A stretch of DNA of 64,000 bases from Chlamydiia bacterium (lineage in GTDB: Bacteria > Chlamydiota > Chlamydiia > Chlamydiales > Simkaniaceae). The stretch lies in assembly GCA_022601645.1 (NCBI GenBank), contig JAJACH010000001.1, positions 248,001 to 312,000 on the forward strand, given 5' to 3'. This document shows positions 9,388 to 16,846 of the stretch, piece after piece. The notes under the pieces were generated by a model that did no database searches, had not been told where the DNA came from, and saw only the letters and a program-made list of their open reading frames with translations. A program made the position numbers and the translations under genes. Positions within the stretch are counted from its first letter, which is position 1. The number at the start of each line of letters is the position of its first letter.

Positions 9388-9978
9388 ACCCTCAAGCACC
9401 ACAGCCGGCGAGCCAAATAACACTTGTTCGAATTTCTTCGTCAATTCTCGGCCAAGCACAACCTCACATTCCTCTGGCAAAAGACCCAAAAACTTCCGAA
9501 TCCTGTGCGGTGATTCGAAAACCACGCTCATCCCGTTGTAATCCATTAGCCTTTCTACGAAACCATTGAGACCTTTCCTGGGCACAAAGCCCAAAAACTG
9601 CACCTTCCCTTTCGGTGGGCAAATGCTTAAAAGTGCCGTTAAACTCGAAGCGCCAGGGATCGGGCAAGGACTTAACCCCTCCTCCAAACAACGCCTTAAT
9701 AATCGATAACCTGGATCAGAAACACCAGGTGTCCCCGCATCAGAAATCAATCCCACATCGAGACCTTCCTCAAGGTCGCGCATCACCTGATCTTCCCGAC
9801 TTCTCTCATTGAACTTATGGAACGAGATAAGCTTCACGTCGATCTCATACTTTTTCATCAATACGCGAGAGGTACGTGTATCCTCACAGAGGACATACTT
9901 ACACTGCTTAAGTGTTTCGATCGCCCGAAAGCTCATATCCCCAAGATTTCCGATGGGGGTTCCAATAACGTATAACAT
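9337..9978 (-). CDS. rsmI: 16S rRNA (cytidine1402-2'-O)-methyltransferase
   Basis: RsmI methylates the 2'-OH of C1402 in 16S rRNA using S-adenosylmethionine. Family motifs are VIGTPIGNLGDMSFRAIETL at the start, CEDTRTSRVL, ISDAGTPGVSDPG and PGASSLTALL. At 213 residues it is shorter than E. coli RsmI (about 286) and lacks the C-terminal extension, which is common in reduced genomes. Its end overlaps the end of rfbA by 51 bases on the opposite strand. tRNA-Cys lies 13 bases upstream. Confidence 0.92.
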   Translation of the reverse strand: MLYVIGTPIGNLGDMSFRAIETLKQCKYVLCEDTRTSRVLMKKYEIDVKLISFHKFNERSREDQVMRDLEEGLDVGLISDAGTPGVSDPGYRLLRRCLEEGLSPCPIPGASSLTALLSICPPKGKVQFLGFVPRKGLNGFVERLMDYNGMSVVFESPHRIRKFLGLLPEECEVVLGRELTKKFEQVLFGSPAVVLEGLSEKVKGELVVGIIPV

Positions 9979-9991
9979 AATATTTTAAAGA

Positions 9992-10062
9992 AGGTGGCAC
10001 CCAGATTCGAACTGGGGATAAGGGCTTTGCAGGCCCCTGCCTTACCACTTGGCCATGCCACC
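9992..10062 (-). tRNA. tRNA-Cys (anticodon GCA)
   Basis: On the minus strand the 7-bp acceptor stem GGTGGCA pairs with TGCCACC, followed by discriminator T, which is diagnostic for Cys. The anticodon stem-loop GGGGC-CTGCAAA-GCCCT presents GCA, and the T-arm contains GTTCGAATC. CCA is not encoded. The gene is 71 bases long and lies just upstream of rsmI on the same strand. Confidence 0.97.
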
Positions 10063-10104
10063 TAAGGCACCGAATTGTACACCACATGTTCGGTTAAAGT
10101 CAAT

Positions 10105-10239
10105 GGGGGCGTTTATAGCCACGCAGAAGCGGATTGTTCTTGTTTTCTCTTAGAAAGGCATCGCGTGCTCGCTTGCTTGCTGTGTACGGGACACAGCTTC
10201 ACGTCTGCGACAGCGATTCTACGCGGTCTAAACGCCCCC
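10105..10239. repeat. 135-bp imperfect long inverted repeat (candidate structured RNA or MITE-like element)
   Basis: Outer arms GGGGGCGTTTA (10105-10115) and TAAACGCCCCC (10229-10239) are perfect complements. Pairing continues imperfectly inward: AGAA near 10124 faces TTCT near 10217, flanked by further short paired runs. Inside lies a 7-bp hairpin GCTGTGT/ACACAGC (10179-10185 with 10191-10197, loop ACGGG). The element fills most of the 229-base gap between tRNA-Cys and the protease gene. I found no SRP RNA, tmRNA or RNase P signature in it, and no target-site duplication that I can see. Confidence 0.55.
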
Positions 10240-10291
10240 TCGGCTCAGCTGCTGCGCGCTGAAAATTTGAGGTTAGGTCTGACCCTAAATA

Positions 10292-11851
10292 CTAGGAAAG
10301 GAGAGAGGCCATGCGACGACGGTCGGCTTCGATCTCGGCCTGCGAAATTTGACGACGCTTGAACTGGTCGTAAGGTGTGCCTGTGATGACGGTTTCAAAC
10401 ATGTGGAGTCCATACGCTCCACAATTGTGGTTGTCGTGTTGTTGTTGCTCACCGTCGTTGTCACTCCAGGTGTAGTCTGCGAACTGGGCTTCAAGGGCTG
10501 TTTTGACGGGGTTAAGTTGTGCGGCGTATTCGGTAAGCGGTTTTCCCATTGAGTCGTAGTAGTGAAGTTTTTTTTCTTGTGTGTCGACAAGGAAGAAGAC
10601 GAAGTGACGGTCGACGAGGCGGTAGGTGCCGATGTAGCGTCTTGCTGGGCTTGTTGGGATTGTTGGGATTACATCTCCGCCAGCTTCGACGAATTGGAAG
10701 TTGGCGTGTTTGGTGCTTAGGTAGTGCCCGTACTTTCTAAGTGCTGTTGTGAACAATGCAACAGGTTTGCCGAGGTTTCGCACGTCGGCATCGCCGTGCG
10801 CTTCGATTGGTACTGCCCTAGTGCCGATTGAACTTTGGAGGCTAGCTGCGATGCTTGTACGTGTATTGTGGATGTGTGTGCTAGCGATAGAGTAGGTTCC
10901 GCCGACTTGGTAGAGGTGGCGGACGTAGTTGGCGCAGTGAGCAGCACCTTGTGAGGTGAGATCTGTGGGGGAGAGGGTGGAGGCTTCTTCGTGGATGGCT
11001 AGTGCTGGCTCTTGTCGGAGCCAGTTGCGGAGTTTGACTTGGATGGCTTTCGCGTCAGGTTCCATGGTATTACCAGCTAGGCCTGCACATTTGGGATCAA
11101 AGAGTGTAAGGGTGCGCGCATTCGCGTTGTAGAAGAAGATCCGCGTATTGGCTCCGGCTTCTGCTGGGTAGACAAAGACGGCGTTTTTACTGTTATCGAT
11201 TTTGTCAGGGCCGCTTTTTTCGAAAACTTGTAGGTCGGTGAAGGTTTGGAAGTAGGCTAGGAGTTGAGCATGGGGGATGGCGGTTGTTAATGCATTAAAG
11301 GCATCGGCAATTGGGCTAGGTGTAGGCTTTTGAATAATCATTTCTCCAGACGGATTTGTTCGGTCGGTGTAGTGGGCTTTGTGGCTTTGGACCTCATCGC
11401 GCAATGCTGTGATGAAAGGAACGAGCTCTGCATTTTGGTCGGTAGGGAATTCGTGGTGTTTGAGTTTCATTTCGCTTGGTTTGACAAACTCAGGGATATT
11501 TGTGTCGTCATCGTCGTAACCTGAAGTATAGGTAATGGCATGTGTTGTGAGATTGACAGTGATGGAAGTGGGAGAGTTGCCGGTTGTTTGTTTTACACGC
11601 GTCATCAGTGGCGAAACTTTGCTTGCAATTGATGCCCACTGATCGTTAGTATACCCGAGTTGTTGACCGTTTGCACCGTGGACGGTGTAGATCATCACTC
11701 TGCCATTTACCCATGCGGCGTGCATGCTAGTCGCGCGAGGTGCATTTGGGGCTTTTGGCGTTGGGGGTGTAATAGGCCTTGCAGCTAGATATGGGCTTGC
11801 GGCCGGGGAGGAGTATGGAGAGTGAGGTATACTAATAGATGGTGCTGCCAT
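10292..11851 (-). CDS. Ulp1/C48-like (CE clan) cysteine protease, candidate deubiquitinase/deSUMOylase effector
   Basis: The C-terminal domain (about 400-490) carries the CE-clan catalytic set in canonical order: His416 in RHFVFFLVD, Asp433 in HYYDSMG, Gln471 and Cys477 in QHDNHNCGAYG, with Gln exactly six residues before Cys as in Ulp1/SENP enzymes. Such proteases remove ubiquitin, SUMO or NEDD8; chlamydial examples (ChlaDub1/2) are secreted. The N-terminus (residues 1-40) is Pro/Ser/Ala-rich and probably disordered. Residues 235-310 resemble a degenerate second copy of the fold. A TATAAT sequence lies 13 bases before the ATG at 11851. Secretion and exact substrate are inferred. Confidence 0.8.
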   Translation of the reverse strand: MAAPSISIPHSPYSSPAASPYLAARPITPPTPKAPNAPRATSMHAAWVNGRVMIYTVHGANGQQLGYTNDQWASIASKVSPLMTRVKQTTGNSPTSITVNLTTHAITYTSGYDDDDTNIPEFVKPSEMKLKHHEFPTDQNAELVPFITALRDEVQSHKAHYTDRTNPSGEMIIQKPTPSPIADAFNALTTAIPHAQLLAYFQTFTDLQVFEKSGPDKIDNSKNAVFVYPAEAGANTRIFFYNANARTLTLFDPKCAGLAGNTMEPDAKAIQVKLRNWLRQEPALAIHEEASTLSPTDLTSQGAAHCANYVRHLYQVGGTYSIASTHIHNTRTSIAASLQSSIGTRAVPIEAHGDADVRNLGKPVALFTTALRKYGHYLSTKHANFQFVEAGGDVIPTIPTSPARRYIGTYRLVDRHFVFFLVDTQEKKLHYYDSMGKPLTEYAAQLNPVKTALEAQFADYTWSDNDGEQQQHDNHNCGAYGLHMFETVITGTPYDQFKRRQISQAEIEADRRRMASLLS

Positions 11852-11920
11852 GGTAATTAATTATAACATAAAGTAATAATAATTTAAAGAATTTGGTAAG
11901 TTGTTTAGGAGGAGTTAGTT

Positions 11921-13084
11921 ATGCATGTGATTGACAGTCGAGCGGTTGAGAAAGGAGATTGTTTTTATGCTCTAGAGGGAGAGAAGGTTAATGGGCATAA
12001 CTATCTCGAAGATGTGGCATCTAGGGGAGGCGCCAAGGCGGTCGTTTCTCAAAGCTATTTGGGGCCTGATTTTGGGCTTGAGCTGACGCGTGTTCCAAAT
12101 GTTGAATGGGAACTTAAAAGGCGGGCAAAAACCTTAGCGAAGCCTTTTATTATTGCGGTAACGGGGTCGGTTGGAAAAACGACGACAAAAGAGTTTATTG
12201 CTCACTTACTTGAGGGTAAATACACGGTTGCAAAATCACCAGGCAATGCCAATTCTCAGGTGGGACTTCCTTGTGCGATTTTGAATATGCCTGATGCGGA
12301 TGTGTGGGTACTTGAAATGGGAATGAGTCACAAAGGGGAACTGATTCGCCTTGTTGATATTGCTCCACCCGATATTGCGGTAATTACGAAGATTACTCTT
12401 CAGCATGCGGAATTTTTCGACGATATTTATGGAATCGCCAAAGCAAAAGCGGAAATCTTTACGCGCAGTCAGACGAAAGTGGGCATTATTTCCGAGCAAG
12501 TTGCAGATTTTAAAGAAGTGCTAGATACGGGGGAGTGTCGGAAAGTTATTTGTAAGGATGTGGAACCGGTCTTTGAAGCAGAACATTTGAATGAAGATTA
12601 TGCCTTGGCATATACTGTTGCAAAGGCGATGAGTATGTCAGACGATGCGATTTTAAGCCGTGCAAAAACTTTAAAACCCTTTAAGCATCGGTTTGAAACC
12701 TTTGTAAGAGATGGCGTCACCTATATTGATGATGCGTATAATGCAGCGCCTGATGCGGTGTTGTGTGCACTTGACAATCTCCCCAAGGTTACGGGAAGAA
12801 AAATTGCCGTTTTAGGGGAAATGAAAGAGCTTGGAAAATATGCTCACGATTGTCATTTAGCGGTTGGTGAAAAAGCATCAAGCGTTCTTGATTGTGCTCT
12901 CTTAATTGGTGATGAGTGTCGTTTGATCGAAAAGTGCTTTCAGCAAAAGGGGAAACCTGTAGAATGGTTTGCCAATAAAGCAGACCTCAAAGCCTCCTTA
13001 GATAAGATGGTTTCTAAAGGCGATGTTGTTTTAGTGAAAGGAGCGAATTCAGACAGATTATGGGAAGTGTGCTCACAGCGTTAA
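11921..13084 (+). CDS. murF: UDP-MurNAc-tripeptide--D-Ala-D-Ala ligase
   Basis: MurF adds D-Ala-D-Ala to the UDP-MurNAc tripeptide in the cytosol. The ATP-binding loop ITGSVGKTTTKEF (typically VTGSxGKTTTK), GNANSQVGLP, LEMGMSHKGE and the YIDDAYNAAPDA motif are all present. At 387 residues it is somewhat short against E. coli MurF (452), like chlamydial homologues. AGGAGG stands about nine bases before the ATG. It opens the murF-mraY-murD-LysM-ftsW-murG-murC cluster found in the same order in Chlamydia. Confidence 0.95.
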   Translation: MHVIDSRAVEKGDCFYALEGEKVNGHNYLEDVASRGGAKAVVSQSYLGPDFGLELTRVPNVEWELKRRAKTLAKPFIIAVTGSVGKTTTKEFIAHLLEGKYTVAKSPGNANSQVGLPCAILNMPDADVWVLEMGMSHKGELIRLVDIAPPDIAVITKITLQHAEFFDDIYGIAKAKAEIFTRSQTKVGIISEQVADFKEVLDTGECRKVICKDVEPVFEAEHLNEDYALAYTVAKAMSMSDDAILSRAKTLKPFKHRFETFVRDGVTYIDDAYNAAPDAVLCALDNLPKVTGRKIAVLGEMKELGKYAHDCHLAVGEKASSVLDCALLIGDECRLIEKCFQQKGKPVEWFANKADLKASLDKMVSKGDVVLVKGANSDRLWEVCSQR

Positions 13085-14136
13085 TGCACCCAGTTTTTGG
13101 CTACACCTCAACACGCATGCTCTTAGCGGCCTTAACAAGTCTTTTTATCACGCTATTTCTCGGACCTTGGTTTATCAAAAAGCTTTATGAGATGAAGATT
13201 GGTCACTCGGTCAGCCGTTTAGCGGATGTACCGATTCTTGCTGACTATCACGCTAAAAAAAACGAGACGCCAACGATGGGGGGAGTCCTCATTTTGTTTG
13301 CCATCATTGTTTCTAGCTTACTTTGGACAGATCTTTCGAGTCCCTCTGCTTTAATTATGCTCATTACAACTGTCTATTTTGGGTTACTTGGCGCTGTTGA
13401 CGATTATTGCAAGTTGAAGAAAAAGAAGATGCAAGGGTTGTCAAGCAAGGTGAAATTTCTGTTGCAGGTGATTTTTGTTATAGTTTTTGGGATCTACTTC
13501 CTTTTTCAGGAAGGTCCTTTAGATTATTTTGTCCCTTTTTATAAGTATCCACTGTTTGTTGCTGGGGGGATATTAGCTCTTTTAATTACAATTGTCGTCG
13601 TCGTTGGTAGTTCAAATGCGGTCAATCTAACAGATGGCTTAGATGGTTTAGCTTCGGGATGTGTCGTATTTACAACGCTTGTTTTGGCAACGTTTGCCTT
13701 TTTATCAGGTAACAAGGAAGTGTCTCGCTACCTAAACATTTTGGCTTTGCCTGGTAGTGGAGAGATTGCGATTTTTTTATCAGGCGTTCTTGGCGCGACC
13801 TTAGGTTTTTTATGGTACAATGGCTATCCAGCGCAGGTTTTTATGGGAGACACTGGATCATTAGCCTTAGGGGCGATTTTAGGTGTTTCAAGTGTACTGC
13901 TCCGGCGTGAAGCTGTTTTGGCTCTAGCTGGCGGGATTTTTGTAGTCGAAGCCCTCTCTGTGATCTTACAGGTTGGTAGTTACAAGCTGCGGAATAAAAA
14001 GCGGATCTTTTTATGTGCCCCCTTGCATCACCATTTCGAATACAAAGGGTGGCCTGAATCAAAAGTCGTTGTGAGGTTTTGGCTCATTAGTTTAATCTTA
14101 GCTCTTTTAGCTCTGGCATCGGTGAAGTTCCAATGA
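13060..14136 (+). CDS. mraY: Phospho-N-acetylmuramoyl-pentapeptide transferase
   Basis: MraY transfers phospho-MurNAc-pentapeptide to undecaprenyl phosphate to make lipid I in the inner membrane. It is a multi-helix membrane protein with PTMGG, the aspartate pair GAVDDYCK, NLTDGLDGLASG, GDTGSLALG and the C-terminal HHHFEYKGWPE motif. The first ATG is at 13060 (358 residues); an ATG at 13084 overlaps the murF stop as TAATG and may be the true, coupled start (350 residues). Neither has a strong ribosome-binding site. Confidence 0.95.
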   Translation: MGSVLTALMHPVFGYTSTRMLLAALTSLFITLFLGPWFIKKLYEMKIGHSVSRLADVPILADYHAKKNETPTMGGVLILFAIIVSSLLWTDLSSPSALIMLITTVYFGLLGAVDDYCKLKKKKMQGLSSKVKFLLQVIFVIVFGIYFLFQEGPLDYFVPFYKYPLFVAGGILALLITIVVVVGSSNAVNLTDGLDGLASGCVVFTTLVLATFAFLSGNKEVSRYLNILALPGSGEIAIFLSGVLGATLGFLWYNGYPAQVFMGDTGSLALGAILGVSSVLLRREAVLALAGGIFVVEALSVILQVGSYKLRNKKRIFLCAPLHHHFEYKGWPESKVVVRFWLISLILALLALASVKFQ

Positions 14137-15170
14137 AATTTCAAGTGATAGGAAACGGGGTAAGTGCAAAAGCTGCTAAACGGCTGATTAAAATGCACAA
14201 TCACCAAATCGTTGAGGAGAATCCAGCCGTCTTAGTTTTGTCTCCAGGATATCCTGTTGATTGCAAAGAGGCTGTTCATGCCCGCAAAAATGGCGCGTTG
14301 GTCATTGGCGAGGCCGAACTTGCTTTCCGCTACATGCAAAACAAAGCTATTGGAGTGACAGGGACGAATGGTAAAACAACAACAGTCTTGCTGATCGAGC
14401 ACGTTTTAAAAGCATCGGGCAAAAAAGCTGTAGCGCTTGGCAATATCGGGCACGCTCTTTGTGATTACATGTGTGATCCTGATGAGGATGAGATTGCTGT
14501 TGTGGAACTCAGTTCCTTTCAACTAGAAACGGTGCAAACGCCGATTTTTATCGCTTCAGGAATTACAAACATTAGTCCTGACCATTTAGACCGCTATGAC
14601 TCTTTTGAGGAATATCGCGCAATGAAACAAAAGATTGCCCACTTTACCAAAGGGCCTTGCTATACGGAAGATGTCGCTTTTTCGCTTTGCCAGTATTTAG
14701 GCGTGACAAAACAGCAGTATGATGATGCGCTCTTGACCTTCAAAAGACCTTCTCACCGATTAGAGCTCATAAAAAAGGTTGATGGTTTATCTTTTTATAA
14801 CGATAGTAAGGGAACAAACGTTGATGCTGTTTGCTATGCTGTCCAAAACGTGCCTGGCCCTATCATACTGATTGCCGGCGGCGTTGACAAAAAAAGTTCT
14901 TATGCGATTTGGAATGCCAAGTTGCAAGGAAAGGTTAAAGCCATTTTAGCAATTGGACAGGCATCGGAAAAAATCGCAAAAGATGTCGATCAGCTCAATG
15001 TCACTTGTGTAAAAACGCTTGAGAAGGCGCTTGAAAGAGCTTTAAAGCTCTCTCAAGGAAAGGGAACGATATTACTTTCACCTGGATGTTCAAGTTTTGA
15101 TCAATTTAACAACTATATCCATCGAGGTGAAGAATTCGAAAGGCTGGTAAGGTTAGTTTATGAATCGTAG
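14133..15170 (+). CDS. murD: UDP-N-acetylmuramoylalanine--D-glutamate ligase
   Basis: MurD adds D-glutamate to UDP-MurNAc-L-Ala. GVTGTNGKTTTVLLIEH is the ATP loop, then ELSSFQLE, NISPDHLDRY and NDSKGTNVDA follow; the end ILLSPGCSSFDQF is typical. At 345 residues it is shorter than usual (about 440), with a reduced N-terminal UDP-binding domain and a tightened middle. ATG at 14133 overlaps the mraY stop (ATGA), so the genes are coupled. Confidence 0.95.
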   Translation: MKFQVIGNGVSAKAAKRLIKMHNHQIVEENPAVLVLSPGYPVDCKEAVHARKNGALVIGEAELAFRYMQNKAIGVTGTNGKTTTVLLIEHVLKASGKKAVALGNIGHALCDYMCDPDEDEIAVVELSSFQLETVQTPIFIASGITNISPDHLDRYDSFEEYRAMKQKIAHFTKGPCYTEDVAFSLCQYLGVTKQQYDDALLTFKRPSHRLELIKKVDGLSFYNDSKGTNVDAVCYAVQNVPGPIILIAGGVDKKSSYAIWNAKLQGKVKAILAIGQASEKIAKDVDQLNVTCVKTLEKALERALKLSQGKGTILLSPGCSSFDQFNNYIHRGEEFERLVRLVYES

Positions 15171-15777
15171 AGATACAATTATTATTGCAGTTTTGATTAA
15201 CACGGCGCTTTTGGTCGGCCTATTTTTTAGTGCTGTTAAACCAGAAAAAACCGTTCACATAGCGAAAGCTGCGCAACCTCAGGTTGTCAAGACGAAGCCT
15301 CAACCTCAGCCTAAACAGAAACAAGTTAGCGCGAAGAAGAAAGCCAAAGAGCCTGTTGTTAGCAAACCTGTGAATGAAAAGAAAGTCGATAAGACTGCTC
15401 AGAAATATCAAGAAGCCCTTAAAAAATCGAAAGTTTTAAAAGAGGTGAAGGTCACAAAAGGCGATACTTTAGATAAAATCGCTAAAAACCACAAAGTGAG
15501 CATCTCAGCTTTGATGAAAGAGAATCAACTGACAAGTTCTTCTCTTTCAATAGGCCAGGTCTTAACCATCCCAGAGGCCAAAGTGGTTGTAAGGCCAACT
15601 CCAAAAGCAGAACCAAAAAAAGAGACAGCTGAATACTATGTCGTCAAAAGTGGAGACAACCCGTGGACAATTGCTCGGAAAAATAAAATGCAGGTTGATG
15701 AGCTTTTACGACTAAATGACATGAATGAACAGAAAGCAAAAAGACTCCGTGTGGGCGATAAGCTCAGGATTAAATAA
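15160..15777 (+). CDS. LysM-domain envelope protein
   Basis: A single N-terminal membrane segment (residues 7-24) is followed by a Lys/Pro/Gln-rich linker (35-85) and two LysM peptidoglycan-binding repeats: one around 97-140 (TKGDTLDKIAKNHKVS), one around 160-205 (VKSGDNPWTIARKNKM). It is probably an inner-membrane or periplasmic wall-binding protein. In Chlamydia the gene in this position is annotated nlpD; no M23 peptidase domain is present here, so I leave the symbol empty. It overlaps murD by 11 bases and ftsW by 53. Confidence 0.85.
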   Translation: MNRRDTIIIAVLINTALLVGLFFSAVKPEKTVHIAKAAQPQVVKTKPQPQPKQKQVSAKKKAKEPVVSKPVNEKKVDKTAQKYQEALKKSKVLKEVKVTKGDTLDKIAKNHKVSISALMKENQLTSSSLSIGQVLTIPEAKVVVRPTPKAEPKKETAEYYVVKSGDNPWTIARKNKMQVDELLRLNDMNEQKAKRLRVGDKLRIK

Positions 15778-16846
15778 ATCTGCTTTTATCCTCATCGCCT
15801 TAATTGCGGTGTTGTTGATGCTTGGCCTGATCATGGTCTTCGATACAACGTCTGCTGAGGTGATTGATCGCTCGTTAGAATTAAACCCCTCGCATGCGCT
15901 CGTTAAACAACTCATTTATGCCCTTTTATCCATCGGTTCGATCATATTCTTATGGAAAATTGGCTATAAAAACATGATCGACTTTGCCCCTTTAGCGTAT
16001 TTAGGGATTGTCTTGCTACTTGTCTTTGTTTTTATTCCAGGCATTGGTCTTGAGCTTAATGGCGCAAAAAGATGGCTTGGATCAAAGCATTTTTCTTTGC
16101 AACCATCGGAGTTTTTCAAGGTTGTTTTACCTCTGATTTTTATTCGACTAAGGCGTTATCCCTTCTATTACACGTTTTTAGCCATTGTTTTGCCACTAGG
16201 ATTGATCTTTTTACAGCCTGATAACGGTACAGTTGCTATTTTGCTTGTGACAACTGTTGTTCTTTGTTTTCTAACCCGTGTTAAATGGATCTATTGGGCG
16301 CTTCCCATTGCAATTCTCACCTTTGCAGGAGGATTTGCAGCGTCAAAAATGCGACACGTTCATGATCGGATTCACATCTATCTCAATCCCGAATCAGACT
16401 TGCTTGGCAAAGGACACCAACCCTATCAAGCTAAAATCGCGGCTGGCTCAGGAGGTTTGGTAGGGCGAGGCGTTGGAAAAAGCTTGCAAAAACTCAACTA
16501 CTTACCTGAAGCACGTTCTGACTACATTGCAGCGATCTTTGCTGAAGAATTTGGCTTTTTAGGCGTGATCTTTTTGCTCCTTCTTTATATGCTAATTGGA
16601 TATTTTGGATTCACAATGGGTAAGTCAGCCTCCGATGTGGAGGGATTTTACATAAGCTCGATCTACACATTTTTGATCTTGTTTCAAGCTTTTTTGAATC
16701 TCGGAGTAGTGTGTGGGTTGTTGCCAAGTAAAGGCACGAATCTGCCCTTTTTTAGCCAGGGTGGTTCATCTTTGATGGCAAATGCCATGATGTTGGCTTT
16801 AATATTAGACGTTTGTAGGAATAAAACATGTCAAAAGTTGTCATAG
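15725..16846 (+). CDS. ftsW: SEDS-family peptidoglycan glycosyltransferase/division protein FtsW
   Basis: FtsW polymerises lipid II at the division site together with a class B PBP. The protein has about ten transmembrane helices and the SEDS motifs NGAKRWLGSKHFSLQPSEFF, QPDNGT, the loop LPEARSDYIAAIFAEEFGF and the C-terminal PFFSQGGSSLMANAM. The ATG at 15725 lies 53 bases inside the LysM gene; a GTG at 15749 is an alternative. In chlamydiae, which divide without FtsZ, septal synthesis enzymes are still present. Confidence 0.94.
   Translation: MNRKQKDSVWAISSGLNKSAFILIALIAVLLMLGLIMVFDTTSAEVIDRSLELNPSHALVKQLIYALLSIGSIIFLWKIGYKNMIDFAPLAYLGIVLLLVFVFIPGIGLELNGAKRWLGSKHFSLQPSEFFKVVLPLIFIRLRRYPFYYTFLAIVLPLGLIFLQPDNGTVAILLVTTVVLCFLTRVKWIYWALPIAILTFAGGFAASKMRHVHDRIHIYLNPESDLLGKGHQPYQAKIAAGSGGLVGRGVGKSLQKLNYLPEARSDYIAAIFAEEFGFLGVIFLLLLYMLIGYFGFTMGKSASDVEGFYISSIYTFLILFQAFLNLGVVCGLLPSKGTNLPFFSQGGSSLMANAMMLALILDVCRNKTCQKLS

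Noticed and set aside
10105-10239. SRP RNA, tmRNA or RNase P RNA
   Set aside because: The diagnostic cores (GGAAGCAG tetraloop region, alanyl acceptor domain, conserved P4 sequences) are absent and the size does not fit.
10075-10362. 95-codon plus-strand frame next to tRNA-Cys
   Set aside because: It runs through the inverted-repeat element and into the protease gene on the other strand, has no ribosome-binding site and no recognisable protein pattern.
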